A stretch of 64,000 nucleotides of DNA, taken from the NCBI GenBank assembly GCA_022821725.1, contig JAJEDB010000095.1:31050-95049 (forward strand), written 5' to 3'. The notes beneath the pieces were generated by a model that was given only the letters and a program-made list of their open reading frames with translations, did no database searches and had not been told where the DNA came from. Source of the stretch: Candidatus Poribacteria bacterium (GTDB lineage: Bacteria; Poribacteria; WGA-4E; WGA-3G). Positions 53,232-63,300 of the stretch are shown piece after piece (the stretch's first letter is position 1; each line of letters opens with the position of its first letter). A program made the translations under genes and the position numbers.

Positions 53232-54900
53232 TGTCCACCTGTGGACTTCGATTTTCTTCGGTGTCCTTGTTTCTCTCTGTATCGCTGCGGCGGCAGATGT
53301 AAAATTTACGGATGTCACTGATGCCGCCGGCATTGAATTTCGACATTTCACTGGGGCAACCGGTGAACGTTATATGCCTGAGACGATGGGAGCAGGCTGC
53401 GCTTTTTTGGACACCGATGCGGATGGGTATTTGGACATTCTGCTCGCAAATGGGACAAGTTGGATACCTGCAGGTCCCGTGGATACCCCGAAACTCTACC
53501 GAAACGTCGGAAACGGACAGTTCGTTGACATCACTGCGGCAGCGGGACTCAACGTGCCGATGTATGGTATGGGCATAACCGCTGCCGATTATGATAACGA
53601 TGCCGACCTCGATATCTACTTTACCAACGTCGGCAAAAATCGACTCTTTCGCAATAATGGTGACAACACTTTCACAGATGTCACCGAATTCGCCAAGGTA
53701 GGCGATACGGGTTGGTCAACAAGCGCAGCCTTCTTCGATGCCGACAAAGACGGTTGGGTGGATCTGTTTGTTTGTAACTACGTTGAATGGACCCCTGAAA
53801 CCGATGTTCCGTGCACGGTAAATCCGCCTGGCGCGAAACAATACAGAACTTATTGTACGCCCACCGTCTATCCGGGTCAATCCTGTCGTTTCTATCGCAA
53901 CCAAGGCAATGGCACATTCACCGATATGACATCAGCGGCAGGATTGTATAATCCCATAGGAAAATCACTCGGTGTAACCCTTTTGGATTACAACCATGAC
54001 GGATGGATTGACCTCGCGGTGGCGAACGATACTGCGCCCAATTTTTTGTATCGCAATAACGGTGATGGCACATTTACCGACGAAGCCGTGGTGATGGGCG
54101 TCGCTTTCAGTGAGACAGGGAAAGCGCGGGGCAGTATGGGGATTGACGCAGCGGATGTCTATAACACTGGCGGCACTGCAATCGTTATCGGTAATTTTAG
54201 CAACGAGAAGACGGGATTTTACTATGCAGCATCGGGCGCGGCTTACTTTACCGATAGAACAGATAGCGTGGGAATTGGGAAGCCAAGTTACCGGTCTTTG
54301 ACGTTTGGGATCCTGTTTTTCGATTGCGATCTGGATGGCGCACTCGACCTGTTTTGTGTTAATGGACATATTGAGCCGGAGGTGCTGCACTATCAACAGC
54401 ATATCCCTTATGCCCAACCCCCTTCACTCTTCCGAAATCGGAAAGATGGAACGTTTCGAGACATCGGTAAGGGCGCTGGACTTGATCGTATAGGCGTTGG
54501 ACGCGGTTGTGCGTATGGCGATTACGATAACGATGGGGATGTGGACCTCCTTGTCAGCAATAACGGCGTTACCAAAGATTACGGCACTGTATGGCTCCTG
54601 CGTAACGATAGTGAACCTTCATCTAATTATCTCCGAGTGAAGGTTATGGGGACCCGAAGTAATCGCGACGGCATCGGGACAAGTGTCCGGTTAACACTGG
54701 GGGATAGCATCCAACAGCAAATCGTCCGGACCGGCGGCAGCTACTGTTCCCAAAGTGAAATGACCTTGACCTTCGGATTGGAGAAAAACGAAACGGTTAC
54801 GCATCTTGAAATCCGATGGCCCTCTGGTGAGACAGACCAGTACGTAGAACTTGAGGCGAATCAACGCATAGAGATAGTCGAAAACGGGTCGAAAAAATGA
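53212..54900 (+). CDS. CRTAC1-like FG-GAP protein with UnbV domain
   Basis: 562 residues from a TTG start that overlaps the reductase by 20 bp, with AGGA before it. The hydrophobic segment at about 10-27 (WTSIFFGVLVSLCIAAAA) is a signal peptide. FG-GAP repeats follow (DTDADGYLDILLANG, DYDNDADLDIYFTN, DADKDGWVDLFVCN, DYNHDGWIDLAVAND, DYDNDGDVDLLVSNN). The C-terminus is an ASPIC/UnbV domain (GTRSNRDGIGTSVRL, EIRWPSGETDQ). Such proteins are exported beta-propellers of unknown ligand. The stop overlaps the next start (ATGA). Confidence 0.93.
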   Translation: MSFTKPDVHLWTSIFFGVLVSLCIAAAADVKFTDVTDAAGIEFRHFTGATGERYMPETMGAGCAFLDTDADGYLDILLANGTSWIPAGPVDTPKLYRNVGNGQFVDITAAAGLNVPMYGMGITAADYDNDADLDIYFTNVGKNRLFRNNGDNTFTDVTEFAKVGDTGWSTSAAFFDADKDGWVDLFVCNYVEWTPETDVPCTVNPPGAKQYRTYCTPTVYPGQSCRFYRNQGNGTFTDMTSAAGLYNPIGKSLGVTLLDYNHDGWIDLAVANDTAPNFLYRNNGDGTFTDEAVVMGVAFSETGKARGSMGIDAADVYNTGGTAIVIGNFSNEKTGFYYAASGAAYFTDRTDSVGIGKPSYRSLTFGILFFDCDLDGALDLFCVNGHIEPEVLHYQQHIPYAQPPSLFRNRKDGTFRDIGKGAGLDRIGVGRGCAYGDYDNDGDVDLLVSNNGVTKDYGTVWLLRNDSEPSSNYLRVKVMGTRSNRDGIGTSVRLTLGDSIQQQIVRTGGSYCSQSEMTLTFGLEKNETVTHLEIRWPSGETDQYVELEANQRIEIVENGSKK

Positions 54901-55700
54901 AACGATTGATGTACGGATGCCTCTTTCTGGCAATTTTGGGGTTAACGATCGGATGTCAAGACAACGACCACATCTCGACTGAAAAAAAGGCTGCATCCGC
55001 GACATCCAAAAAATCATCGGTTTCCCCCTCTGCCCAGGACTACAATAACCGAGGGACGGCTTACCAACGTGCCGGGAGACTGCAAGCGGCAGCGGCGGCT
55101 TACCGACAGGCTATTGAAATAAAACCGACGCTCATTGAGGCACACCATAACCTCGGCACAGTGTATGTAATGCAGGGGAAACTCGATGAAGCGATTGCTG
55201 CGTATACGCGCGTTCTTCAGTTACGACCGGACATGGCGGCGGCTTATGTTGATTTGGGCAGAGCCTACGGACTCGCAGGACAGCTGGATGCGGCGATCGC
55301 TGAGTACCAGAAAGCACTCACGCGTGATGCTACGCTCGTCTATGCACATTACGGGATCGGTCTCGCTTACAGACATAAAGGCATGTTCCCTGAAGCCATT
55401 CTTGCGCTTGAAAAGGCGATAACCCGGCAGCCGGACTTCGTCGAGGCACTCATGCAGCTGGGTGCCGTCTATCGAGAAACAGAACAATTCAGTCGTGCGG
55501 TGGAAACCTTCACCACGGTTATCCACATCTATCCGACAAACGCTAAAGCGTATCATGAACTCGGTGTCTGCCATACAAAAGCGGACGCGTATCCAGAAGC
55601 CATTCAGGCTTTTGAAAGAGCCTTACAACTAAATCCAGATGCTGTTGAAACGCAAAATCTTTTGCGGGTTGCCGAGGCGCGTATGGTGCGTCAAAGGTAG
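54897..55700 (+). CDS. TPR lipoprotein
   Basis: 267 residues. The lipobox LTIGC in MKRLMYGCLFLAILGLTIGC predicts a lipid-anchored protein. Six to seven TPRs span residues 45-262 (AYQRAGRLQAAAAAYRQAIEIKPT, NLGTVYVMQGKLDEAIAAYTRVL, and so on). It overlaps the UnbV gene by ATGA and completes a coupled reductase-UnbV-TPR operon. It probably organises this complex at the membrane surface. Confidence 0.9.
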   Translation: MKRLMYGCLFLAILGLTIGCQDNDHISTEKKAASATSKKSSVSPSAQDYNNRGTAYQRAGRLQAAAAAYRQAIEIKPTLIEAHHNLGTVYVMQGKLDEAIAAYTRVLQLRPDMAAAYVDLGRAYGLAGQLDAAIAEYQKALTRDATLVYAHYGIGLAYRHKGMFPEAILALEKAITRQPDFVEALMQLGAVYRETEQFSRAVETFTTVIHIYPTNAKAYHELGVCHTKADAYPEAIQAFERALQLNPDAVETQNLLRVAEARMVRQR

Positions 55701-55748
55701 TCACAAACGATTTTATAAGAGAATCTATGAATTCCAAAGGAGGAAAAA

Positions 55749-56576
55749 ATGCGTCAGGTTATACTTTTTACGATCTTGATAGCACTGTTTGCTGTGCCAA
55801 CTCTTCTTGTGAATGCCGCGGATATTGAAGATGGACTTTGGATGTATCTACCGCTGAACGAAGGTACGGGTGAAACGGTCCTCGACCACGGACCGCACGC
55901 CTTCGATACAGAACTGAGTAAGAGCGCACCAAAATCGGTCGATGCCAAGCACAACGATATCGGAAAAGCGTTGGAATTTGATGGCAAAGCAACCTACGTC
56001 AAAATTGACATGGCAGGTCAGAACAAGGACATCGATTCGCATTTTGACGATAAGCAAGGTATTACGATCTGTGCGTGGGTGAAACCGCTAAAGGTTGGGA
56101 CCGATGGCCACGGGCAAACCCGTCAACCCATCGTCATGAAAGGTGCTGGTGGACAGTGGGAGTTCGCACTCTATGTCTATGACGACTTCGGCGCAGGCAT
56201 GTCTGTTTGGACCTGCCCGGGTTCCGGGGTTTCAGAGCCACACACCGCAGGCACCGCACCACAAGGCAAGTGGATCCACCAATGTGGCACATTTCTCTTG
56301 AAGGAGGGTGTTCGCGTTTACGTAGACGGGGCCAAAGGCCCAGTCGCGGAAGCAGGTGATAATGGCAATGGTCCCTGTGAAGCCGGTAATCGTCCTGTGT
56401 TCATTGCGCATCGTGAAGACGGACAGTGGTTAAATGCAGTCATTGCCGAAGTCTTTATGTGGAATCGCGTGATTAGCATCGAGGAAATGAATCTTGCTAT
56501 GAAAACAATCGGGGGATTGGCGGTTCAACCGGGGGGTAAACTGTCAACCACCTGGGGTAACATAAAACGTCGCTGA
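55749..56576 (+). CDS. secreted LamG (concanavalin-like) domain protein
   Basis: 275 residues. Signal peptide MRQVILFTILIALFAVPTLLVNAA, then one LamG/jellyroll domain: WMYLPLNEGTGETVLDHGPHAF, ITICAWVKP, WNRVISIEEMNLAM. The C-terminal KLSTTWGNIKRR is short. Such domains bind carbohydrate or protein. AAGGAGG precedes the ATG. It follows the TPR gene by 48 nt and ends at a strong terminator. Confidence 0.88.
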   Translation: MRQVILFTILIALFAVPTLLVNAADIEDGLWMYLPLNEGTGETVLDHGPHAFDTELSKSAPKSVDAKHNDIGKALEFDGKATYVKIDMAGQNKDIDSHFDDKQGITICAWVKPLKVGTDGHGQTRQPIVMKGAGGQWEFALYVYDDFGAGMSVWTCPGSGVSEPHTAGTAPQGKWIHQCGTFLLKEGVRVYVDGAKGPVAEAGDNGNGPCEAGNRPVFIAHREDGQWLNAVIAEVFMWNRVISIEEMNLAMKTIGGLAVQPGGKLSTTWGNIKRR

Positions 56577-56586
56577 CGGTTTTGAA

Positions 56587-56618
56587 AGGGGCGGTTTTCC
56601 AACCGCCCCTTCTTTTTT
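56587..56618 (+). terminator. intrinsic terminator of the LamG gene
   Basis: AGGGGCGGTT (56587-56596) and AACCGCCCCT (56601-56610) form a perfect 10-bp stem with a 4-nt loop, followed by TCTTTTTT. Confidence 0.9.
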
Positions 56619-56630
56619 GCTTTTTCGCTT

Positions 56631-57413
56631 TTAAGCCATTATTTCCTCGGAAGTTGGATTCGCTTTGAACCCGCCCGCCATAATGTTGTTGTAAGGTTCT
56701 TCCGGATCGCGTCCGACGGGTCGCATCTCCGGCTTGTGGTATCCGAATCGGACGGCTTTCCGCCACTCCTCTGTCCGATTGACTTCAGACCAATGGATTA
56801 GGCAATAACTGAAGAAAATGACATCCCCAGCCTTCGCCGGAATCGGGATCGAGTCAATGAAATCCGGGTGGAATTTATCAGTCGGCAGATGCGGTGCTGT
56901 GCCTTCACCTGTGATGTGTTCCCGGGGTCCTTCCTTATGGCTGCCGGGGACAACCCGCAGGGCACCACTCTCAAAGGGTGCATCATCGAGATGGACGAGG
57001 CAATCCACGAAGTCGAGTCCATCGTGTGGATAGAAGGGATAGTCTTGGTGCATCGGGAAGGGTGTTCCTTTTTCCGGTGGTTTCGCGTGTAGCACGGTAT
57101 GGTGCCATTGAATGGTATCACCGATGAGGGATTGCACGGCGCCCGTCAAGCGTTCGTGGAAGATCACCCGTCCCCATGCGGAGGAGTAGAAATGGGGGTT
57201 GTGCATAAAGACGGCTTTCGTCGTCTGCTGGTCCTCGTCCTTGAGGTAGCGTGTGCGCCACGGTCCGGGCCACCCGATTGTCTCTTGTCCCCAATTGTTG
57301 ATAATCCGCACCATTTCAGATGCCAATTCCTTCGTCTCCGCGGGTGCGAAGAGTTGGTCTACCTTGAGATACCCGTTCTCATGGTAAAATTCGACCTGTT
57401 CTTGCGTTAGCAT
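56631..57413 (-). CDS. PhyH family dioxygenase
   Basis: 260 residues. HxD in PMHQDYPFYPHDGLDF, the central ESGALRVVPGSHKEGPREH, and the distal His in LIHWSEVNRTEEWRKAVRFGYH with a following Arg. AAGGAGTC precedes the ATG. It is convergent with the LamG gene. The sequence looks like a bacterial small-molecule hydroxylase; the substrate is unknown. Confidence 0.9.
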   Translation of the reverse strand: MLTQEQVEFYHENGYLKVDQLFAPAETKELASEMVRIINNWGQETIGWPGPWRTRYLKDEDQQTTKAVFMHNPHFYSSAWGRVIFHERLTGAVQSLIGDTIQWHHTVLHAKPPEKGTPFPMHQDYPFYPHDGLDFVDCLVHLDDAPFESGALRVVPGSHKEGPREHITGEGTAPHLPTDKFHPDFIDSIPIPAKAGDVIFFSYCLIHWSEVNRTEEWRKAVRFGYHKPEMRPVGRDPEEPYNNIMAGGFKANPTSEEIMA

Positions 57414-57644
57414 TTTTAGACTCCTTATCGCTATTGAACGTTTCGCGTGCGTCTCAGAAACTGTGAGTTGCCCTCAATTTTACTCTAAAACCGTATATTT
57501 TGTCAACTTGCTTCGTGCTGATTTTGCCCTATGTATTGAATGCTCCTGGTGACAACTCATTCAGCTCTGGACAAATTTGAAGAAATATGCTACAATAGGA
57601 TTTCACATCAAACAACAGTTTTCTAATGGACATGGAATAGAGGC

Positions 57645-57773
57645 GTGGAATTCTACAATAATTGTAAATTTGGCTGGGATGAAAAGAAAAATAGAGAAAA
57701 TGTAAAAAAGCATAAAGTTTCGTTCCATGAGGCAAGAACTGTACTGCCACCGGAAATTCGGGCCACGGTCTAA
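57645..57773 (+). pseudogene. BrnT-like toxin remnant
   Basis: From a GTG, the frame reads KFGWDEKKNRENVKKHKVSF and HEAR, the typical BrnT N-terminus. It then runs into unrelated DNA (TVLPPEIRATV) and stops at 57773. The break lies next to an IS3-type orfA, which probably interrupted it. No BrnA antitoxin is seen after it. Confidence 0.6.
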
Positions 57774-57818
57774 ACCCAGATTGTGGTATAATAGCCATCT
57801 ACTTGAAAGGAGCATCCG

Positions 57819-58133
57819 ATGGCGAAACGAAAAGAAAGAAACTTCACCCCTGAATTTAAAGCGAAAGTCGTCCTTGAGGCAATTCGCGGTGAAAGTTCAC
57901 AAGCGGAACTGTGTCGACGACATAACATCAGCGAAGAACAGCTTTCAAAATGGAAACAGCAACTTCTTGAAAATGCCGCGTCCGTTTTTGAATCAAGCGG
58001 TAAGCCATCCAAGGACGCGACGGAGCGGATCGCTCAACTGGAACAACACGTTGGGAGATTGGCTGTGGCACTTGACATCCAAAAGAAAGCCTCGACGTTG
58101 TTGAGTGAAATGGATCGGAAAGACGAGAAATAG
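57819..58133 (+). mobile_element. IS3-type transposase OrfA without OrfB
   Basis: 104 residues: helix-turn-helix (TPEFKAKVVLEAIRGESSQAELCRRHNISEEQLSKWK) plus a leucine-rich coiled coil (IAQLEQHVGRLAVALDIQKKA), as in OrfA of IS3/IS2-like elements. GAAAGGAG precedes the ATG. No OrfB or integrase-core reading frame follows; about 100 bp later the convergent ADP-ribosylglycohydrolase gene ends. The element is therefore a remnant. Confidence 0.8.
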
Positions 58134-58240
58134 TTGAGATATGAACGCCCACATTCGGCGTTAATGAAGAACATCAATTATTAAAATTTGAACACCCCGT
58201 CTGCAGCACTTCTTTTAACATGACATTCTGGGCATCGCGC

Positions 58241-59017
58241 TCAAACTAACGTATACATCTCCTTTAGAATCCTAAGCATCTCCGGTGCACTCGTGAGGTA
58301 ACGGGTTTCCACCTGTGCCTGGAGCGTCTCCGGGATACCGTGCCTCGCCTCGGCAATGGCACCCGCAATCGCACCCAGCGTATCCGCATCGCCACCCAGC
58401 GAGATCGCGTTCCGCACAGCATCCTCAAAACTGTCTGACTCCAAAGCACAAGTGATCGCTTGCGGCACTGTCCCTTGACATGACTCATCGAAACCGTAAT
58501 CGCGACGAATGTCGTCCACTGTCTGTGTCAGGTCATACCCATATTCAGAAGCGATAAAGCGACGGATGTTATCAGGACTCTCGACGTGAAACGCCAGATA
58601 GATAGCGTGTGTGGTGGCGCGTGCACCTTTCATGCCTTCAGGGTGATTGTGCGTGATCGCGGTGACCCTGTCAGCAGCAGCGAGGGCATCCGCCACAGTG
58701 CTGTTGCGGTTCAGGAACGCCGCTGGCGACACCCGCATCGCTGCACCATTGCCGTAACTGTGGTAGGGTTCAGGCGGGTCAGCATAGATCCAGTATCCAA
58801 AGTTGCCACCGTAGCTGCAGTCTGGATACCGGCGACACCAATTCTGCAACGTTTCCGCGGGCGGAAGACCGTGCAGCAATATATCCGCGACCGCAACAGT
58901 GCACACGGTATCATCTGTGAAAAAGCAGTCATCCGTGAGGAACGGAAACTCCTTGGTTTTAATCCGATCCCACTCGTAGACGGAACCGACAATATCGCCT
59001 ATAATCGCACCAAACAC
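58241..59017 (-). CDS. ADP-ribosylglycohydrolase family protein
   Basis: 258 residues. N-terminal metal motif GAIIGDIVGSVYEW and FFTDDTVCTVAVADILL, and the C-terminal ISLGGDADTLGAIAGAIAEA supply the two-metal site. The family removes ADP-ribose from proteins or small molecules. The start is a GTG at 59017 with AAAGGA before it. Neighbours (an IS remnant, the unknown pair and a restriction enzyme) give it an accessory setting; a role in nucleic-acid or phage conflict is possible but not shown. Confidence 0.92.
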   Translation of the reverse strand: MFGAIIGDIVGSVYEWDRIKTKEFPFLTDDCFFTDDTVCTVAVADILLHGLPPAETLQNWCRRYPDCSYGGNFGYWIYADPPEPYHSYGNGAAMRVSPAAFLNRNSTVADALAAADRVTAITHNHPEGMKGARATTHAIYLAFHVESPDNIRRFIASEYGYDLTQTVDDIRRDYGFDESCQGTVPQAITCALESDSFEDAVRNAISLGGDADTLGAIAGAIAEARHGIPETLQAQVETRYLTSAPEMLRILKEMYTLV

Positions 59018-59138
59018 AGTTTATCCTTTCAATATCGTGAAATGCCTCGCTAATTGAAACCCGAAACCGGTGAAATTCAACAGACATCAAATTCCCGAAC
59101 ACTGCGTAGGGTTTCACACGCTCAGGTGAGATAAGCGT

Positions 59139-59588
59139 CTAAATTTCCGATGGCAGTACATCTAAGTCTTGGTTGTTTTTTGGCATGGGTTCAGCCTGGC
59201 TGGGCACAGGGCGCGTCTCGGTTTCGAGATCAAGGTATTCACCGGGGAGTGGAAGCATATCCTCGGAGACTTGATTTGCTTCAACGGATTCAATCTGGGG
59301 AGAGGTAGGAGCGTCATAGGAAAACCGCACTTGAAGTAAACGCCCCCCTTCAGGATCCGCGAATGCATCGTGGAGGTCGATTGCACCAGATCGGATGAGA
59401 GCGAGGCGTTCAGGGGAGACTCCTGCATAAAGCCAAGTTTCATACTGATCGTTTTCATCTGCAGCTACAACAAGGTAGCGATGACCCGCAGAATTTTTGC
59501 AGGAGAACAGAACAGGTTGATCGTAGTATGCATAGGTCTCTACAATTTCGAGGCTGCCTAAATGTGGAATATTGAGTGTATCAAACAT
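59139..59588 (-). CDS. unknown protein, DUF6575-like, second gene of a pair
   Basis: 149 residues. The N-terminal half is well structured (LGSLEIVETYAYYDQPVLFSC, YLVVAADENDQYETWLYAGVSPERLALIRSG). It resembles what I remember as DUF6575, also seen in cyanobacteria; this family name is from memory. The C-terminal 50 residues are disordered and Pro/Glu-rich. GAAGGGG precedes the ATG. It starts 13 nt after the stop of the 59602 gene. Confidence 0.6.
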   Translation of the reverse strand: MFDTLNIPHLGSLEIVETYAYYDQPVLFSCKNSAGHRYLVVAADENDQYETWLYAGVSPERLALIRSGAIDLHDAFADPEGGRLLQVRFSYDAPTSPQIESVEANQVSEDMLPLPGEYLDLETETRPVPSQAEPMPKNNQDLDVLPSEI

Positions 59589-59601
59589 ACTTGCCCCTTC
59601 T

Positions 59602-60003
59602 TTATCCGCTATTACGTTCGCCTATGACGTTAAAAATAACCCAAGGCTCCGCTCGAACAGGTACCCACCACGTATGATGTGATTTAAATCTCGATGACGG
59701 CGTATGTTGAATCATGCCAAGCGTTGGATTGAGTTCACCCTCAGCAATTCGTCTGTTTTTGAATTTTCTGACTCTTTTTTTGAGGCGTTCGCTATCTCGT
59801 AGATCTGTGTGGACAGAGAGCCCACACCCTATACAGATTCTAATGTTTGGTTCATTCTTAAATCCTTGCGGATTTTCTTCAAAAAGTGATTTGAAATCTT
59901 TTTCTTGTGCTGGATCGCTTCGCACAAGGCGGTAAATTTTACCGGAAGCGGGTTTGGCTTCCATAGGTGGACAGTTCACCGGATAAAAGTGTGGCCATTC
60001 CAA
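59602..60003 (-). CDS. unknown protein with HHTWWVP motif, first gene of a pair
   Basis: 133 residues from a TTG at 60003 with AAGGA 8 nt away. Notable motifs are CPPMEAKPASGKIYRLVRSDP, CIGCGLSVHTDLRD (two Cys, possible metal site) and SHHTWWVPVRAEPWVIFNVIG near the end. No known catalytic family. It is directly coupled to the 59139 gene and the pair lies next to a restriction-modification gene. Confidence 0.6.
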   Translation of the reverse strand: MEWPHFYPVNCPPMEAKPASGKIYRLVRSDPAQEKDFKSLFEENPQGFKNEPNIRICIGCGLSVHTDLRDSERLKKRVRKFKNRRIAEGELNPTLGMIQHTPSSRFKSHHTWWVPVRAEPWVIFNVIGERNSG

Positions 60004-60149
60004 TTCAGTATTCCTTCATTTCGCATGCAATTGATTGCTGAGTGTCATGTTCACTTTTTTCACTTAAGAAAATTATACTGTATTTTTGGTTAGAAAACAA
60101 ATAAATTTCCGGACAGAGATTCCCACACAGGTTTGACGGCTGAACATTC

Positions 60150-60225
60150 CACAAGACTGCACAGGCTAACAGCCTATGCTACAAGAGAGCTCGTTTATCG
60201 AAGCATTTTCAATCAGAAATGGTAT
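60150..60225. repeat. right half of a family B element
   Basis: CACAAGACTGCACAGG (from 60150) and TTTTCAATCAGAAATGGTAT (60206-60225) match the right part of the 11933-12041 element; the middle differs. No left terminal repeat is found. The rest of the 393-bp spacer shows nothing I can support. Confidence 0.65.
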
Positions 60226-60396
60226 AAGTATACATATAAGCACAAGTTTCACAAAAGCCCTTCCCAATTTGATGTCCTGTTTTAAGAGTGCCTAGGCTGG
60301 AAACTCTTTGGCTCATCGACATTCTTTATTTTTTGCCGATGTTCATGCGTTTAATCTTAACACATTTTGAGGGCTTTTGCAAGGAAATGGTAAAAC

Positions 60397-63300
60397 CTAT
60401 TGGGTCTCAGAAATCAACTCAGAAGGCAACGCTTCAATGATTTTGGTGGATTCTACGCTGACATAGACGATGCGCTCAATGGCGGTGATGAGGTCTTGGG
60501 GATTCTCGAACCAGCCGTTGGGGTCGTTGACGATGCCGCTGTCTTTGTCTTGGGTGATTTTGTAGCGGTCAATGAACCATTCCAACGGGGTTCTGCCGTT
60601 GACGACGTAACGATGTGCTTCTTCTGGGATGCCGGATAACCGCACATGATCGTTGAGGATGAGGGTTGTTTTGGTGTCTTTATCGGTGTATCGCATGGCA
60701 CGTTTGCTGAGTTGGAAGTGTTTCGATTGGGGGGCACCTTGGTGGGAGAAGATGCGTTCTAAGGGGTATTGTTCGCAGGTCTCGTAGTTGAGGTGAAGGG
60801 AGGCAAGCACTGCACCTGCTTGCGCGAAGGCGTGAAAGTCGGGTGCGAAGGGGATACGGGGTATCATCTTGGAGAGGTCGTTTGCGAACTGTTCCCGATA
60901 ACTGGAGGCGTGCAGGATGCCGTAAACGTAGTCGAAGATGTCGTCTTTCGTGAGGGTGTCGTCGCGATAGTGGTCTTGGAAGGTGCGGAGTGCTGTGTCT
61001 GAAATGTTGTCAATGCGATCGGGCAATTCATCAATCCCTTGAAACGTGTTTGTATCTTCTGGTGTATCGGCAGGCTTTGGGTATGAATACCGCGGAAAAC
61101 ATCGTGTAGCATCATTAAAGCCGAGATCCGGCATTGTACCAACCACAAGAGCAGAAAATGGCTTTTTCGATCCCTTACCGGGTAAACAAATTACACGGTT
61201 TTCGCTTGCACTGTCAGGGAACATCTGATCCAGTTGATGAGCTCGAGATAAGAAAGTGTGATCCGCGTAACAATTTGTAGCAACGAATGGTCGGTAAGCT
61301 GATTTTCGTATGTAACCCTCCCTGAATTGAGTCTCCCTTCGTAGCATTCTATTTTTCAGTTCCTGAGACCATTTGATATTTGATAAATGACGAGACGCTG
61401 CCTCATCCACCGTAAGTTTAGGGTTTTCTTTGAGCTCAGATTGTGCAGCAAGATAGGTTTCCGTCATTCGTCTCGCGTTTTCGGCACAATCTTCGCGTGA
61501 TAAGTTATAGATATATGCATCTCTGGTTGTTTCCAATCCTCTCAAATACAATCTAAATATCGCATCATCCGCTTTGCCTACTTTTGTATCCTCTGATCCA
61601 AGCGGGTAAAATTGTTGGAAGGTATTACTGCGCTGTTCAATCCAATCGTAATGGGAATTGGGCATGATTGTCTGCCAATCACCGAATCCGTTTATAGACT
61701 TTGCTTCGCTGAGTGCATCCAGTTTATCTTCACGTGTGAAATAATCTCCAATGTCGCGATAGTGGATTTTACAATCCTCATGTGTGGCGTTCGGGTTCTT
61801 GACGAAAATTGTAACGGCCACGGGCGTTCGCGTGCCACTACCGAACACGTTCCCACCTTCTGAACGCCTTCGCTTCCCGGATGTTCTGGCATTCCCGCGC
61901 AAGTTTAGGACGTGGATTGAACTGAACTCCTCCGCCAAACACGCACGGACCCCTGAGTCTGCGTTCCCGTCAATCCATGATCCATTGGTAACGAAGGCAA
62001 TGATGCCCTGCTTTTCGATTCTATCAGATGCCCATCGGATCGCCATCTTGTATGTGTCGTAGAGGCTGTTTTTGTTATTTGCTGTAGAGTACTCGACGTA
62101 GGTTTCTTTAATCCGCTCTTCAAGTTCAGGGTAGTCCACATTTGGGTTGTCATCCACAGAACTCCGCTGTCCTGCCGACCACGGCGGATTACCGACGATA
62201 ACTTGGATGGGAAGATCCTGTTGACGCTCGGCGCGTTCGTTGTTGTCGGGGAGCCATTCTTTGGGGAAAAGCGATCTTTTCTTGTTCAGGTTAAAGGTAT
62301 CCGTCAAGACGATGCCGTTGAAGGGTTCATAACCGCTGTCTTCTCCGCGCCGTCCACGAAAGGCTTCCTCAATGTTAACGGCGGCAATGTAGTAGGCGAG
62401 GAGAACGATCTCGTTGGCGTGGAGTTCCGCCCGGTATTTACGCGCAAGATCATCGGGACGGATCAGATCGGATTGGAGCAGGCGCGCGAGAAAGATGCCG
62501 GCACCCGTGAATGGATCCAAAATATGCACGCCTTCGTCGCTGAGACTGCGTCCGAACTCGTCCTGTAACACTTCATTGGCACTCTGCAAGATGAAGTCCA
62601 CGACCTCCACGGGTGTATAGACGATACCGAGACGTTCAGCATCCTTTTTCAGGGCAGCGGAGAAGAATTTCTCGTAGAGTTCCAGCAGCACGCGCTGTCG
62701 ACCTTCGCTGTTGTCTATGCCGCGGGCACGCATCCGAACGCTCTCGTAGAATTTCTCTAAATCTCGCGTCTCGTCTTCAAGTCCGAATTCCGCAAAATCG
62801 TTGCGGAGTTTGTCGAGCGCGATGGCGACAGGGTTGCCGGACGCGAAGTCGTAATTCTCGAAGAGTGCTTCAAAGACCGGACGGGTCAAGATGTGCTGTG
62901 CCATCATATCAATGGCGTTGCTCCGAGTGATAGCGTCATTTATAGAACTTTTCAGTTCCTCGTGGAAATCGCCGAACCATTCGCGGAGGGCATCGTTTTC
63001 AGGGGTATCCAAGAGACTTTCAATCCGCCCAACGATCCGTAAGAAAATATCAGCGACATCCTTTGCCCAGCTCTCCCAATACTTTCTATCACCGCACTTT
63101 TCTACGATCTTCGCGAATATCGCATCGGGTGGGAGATCTATCGGCAAGAACATCTGTCGTTCTTTTATGTTGTCACCGCCTGCACTGTCAAACCCATCTC
63201 CACTGAAGATAATCCGATCGGGTGCCGTGGTGTTGAGATCGATCCTGTTGATTTCGGCGTTGAGTCTATCATCGTGGGAACGGAGGGCGCGGAGGACATT

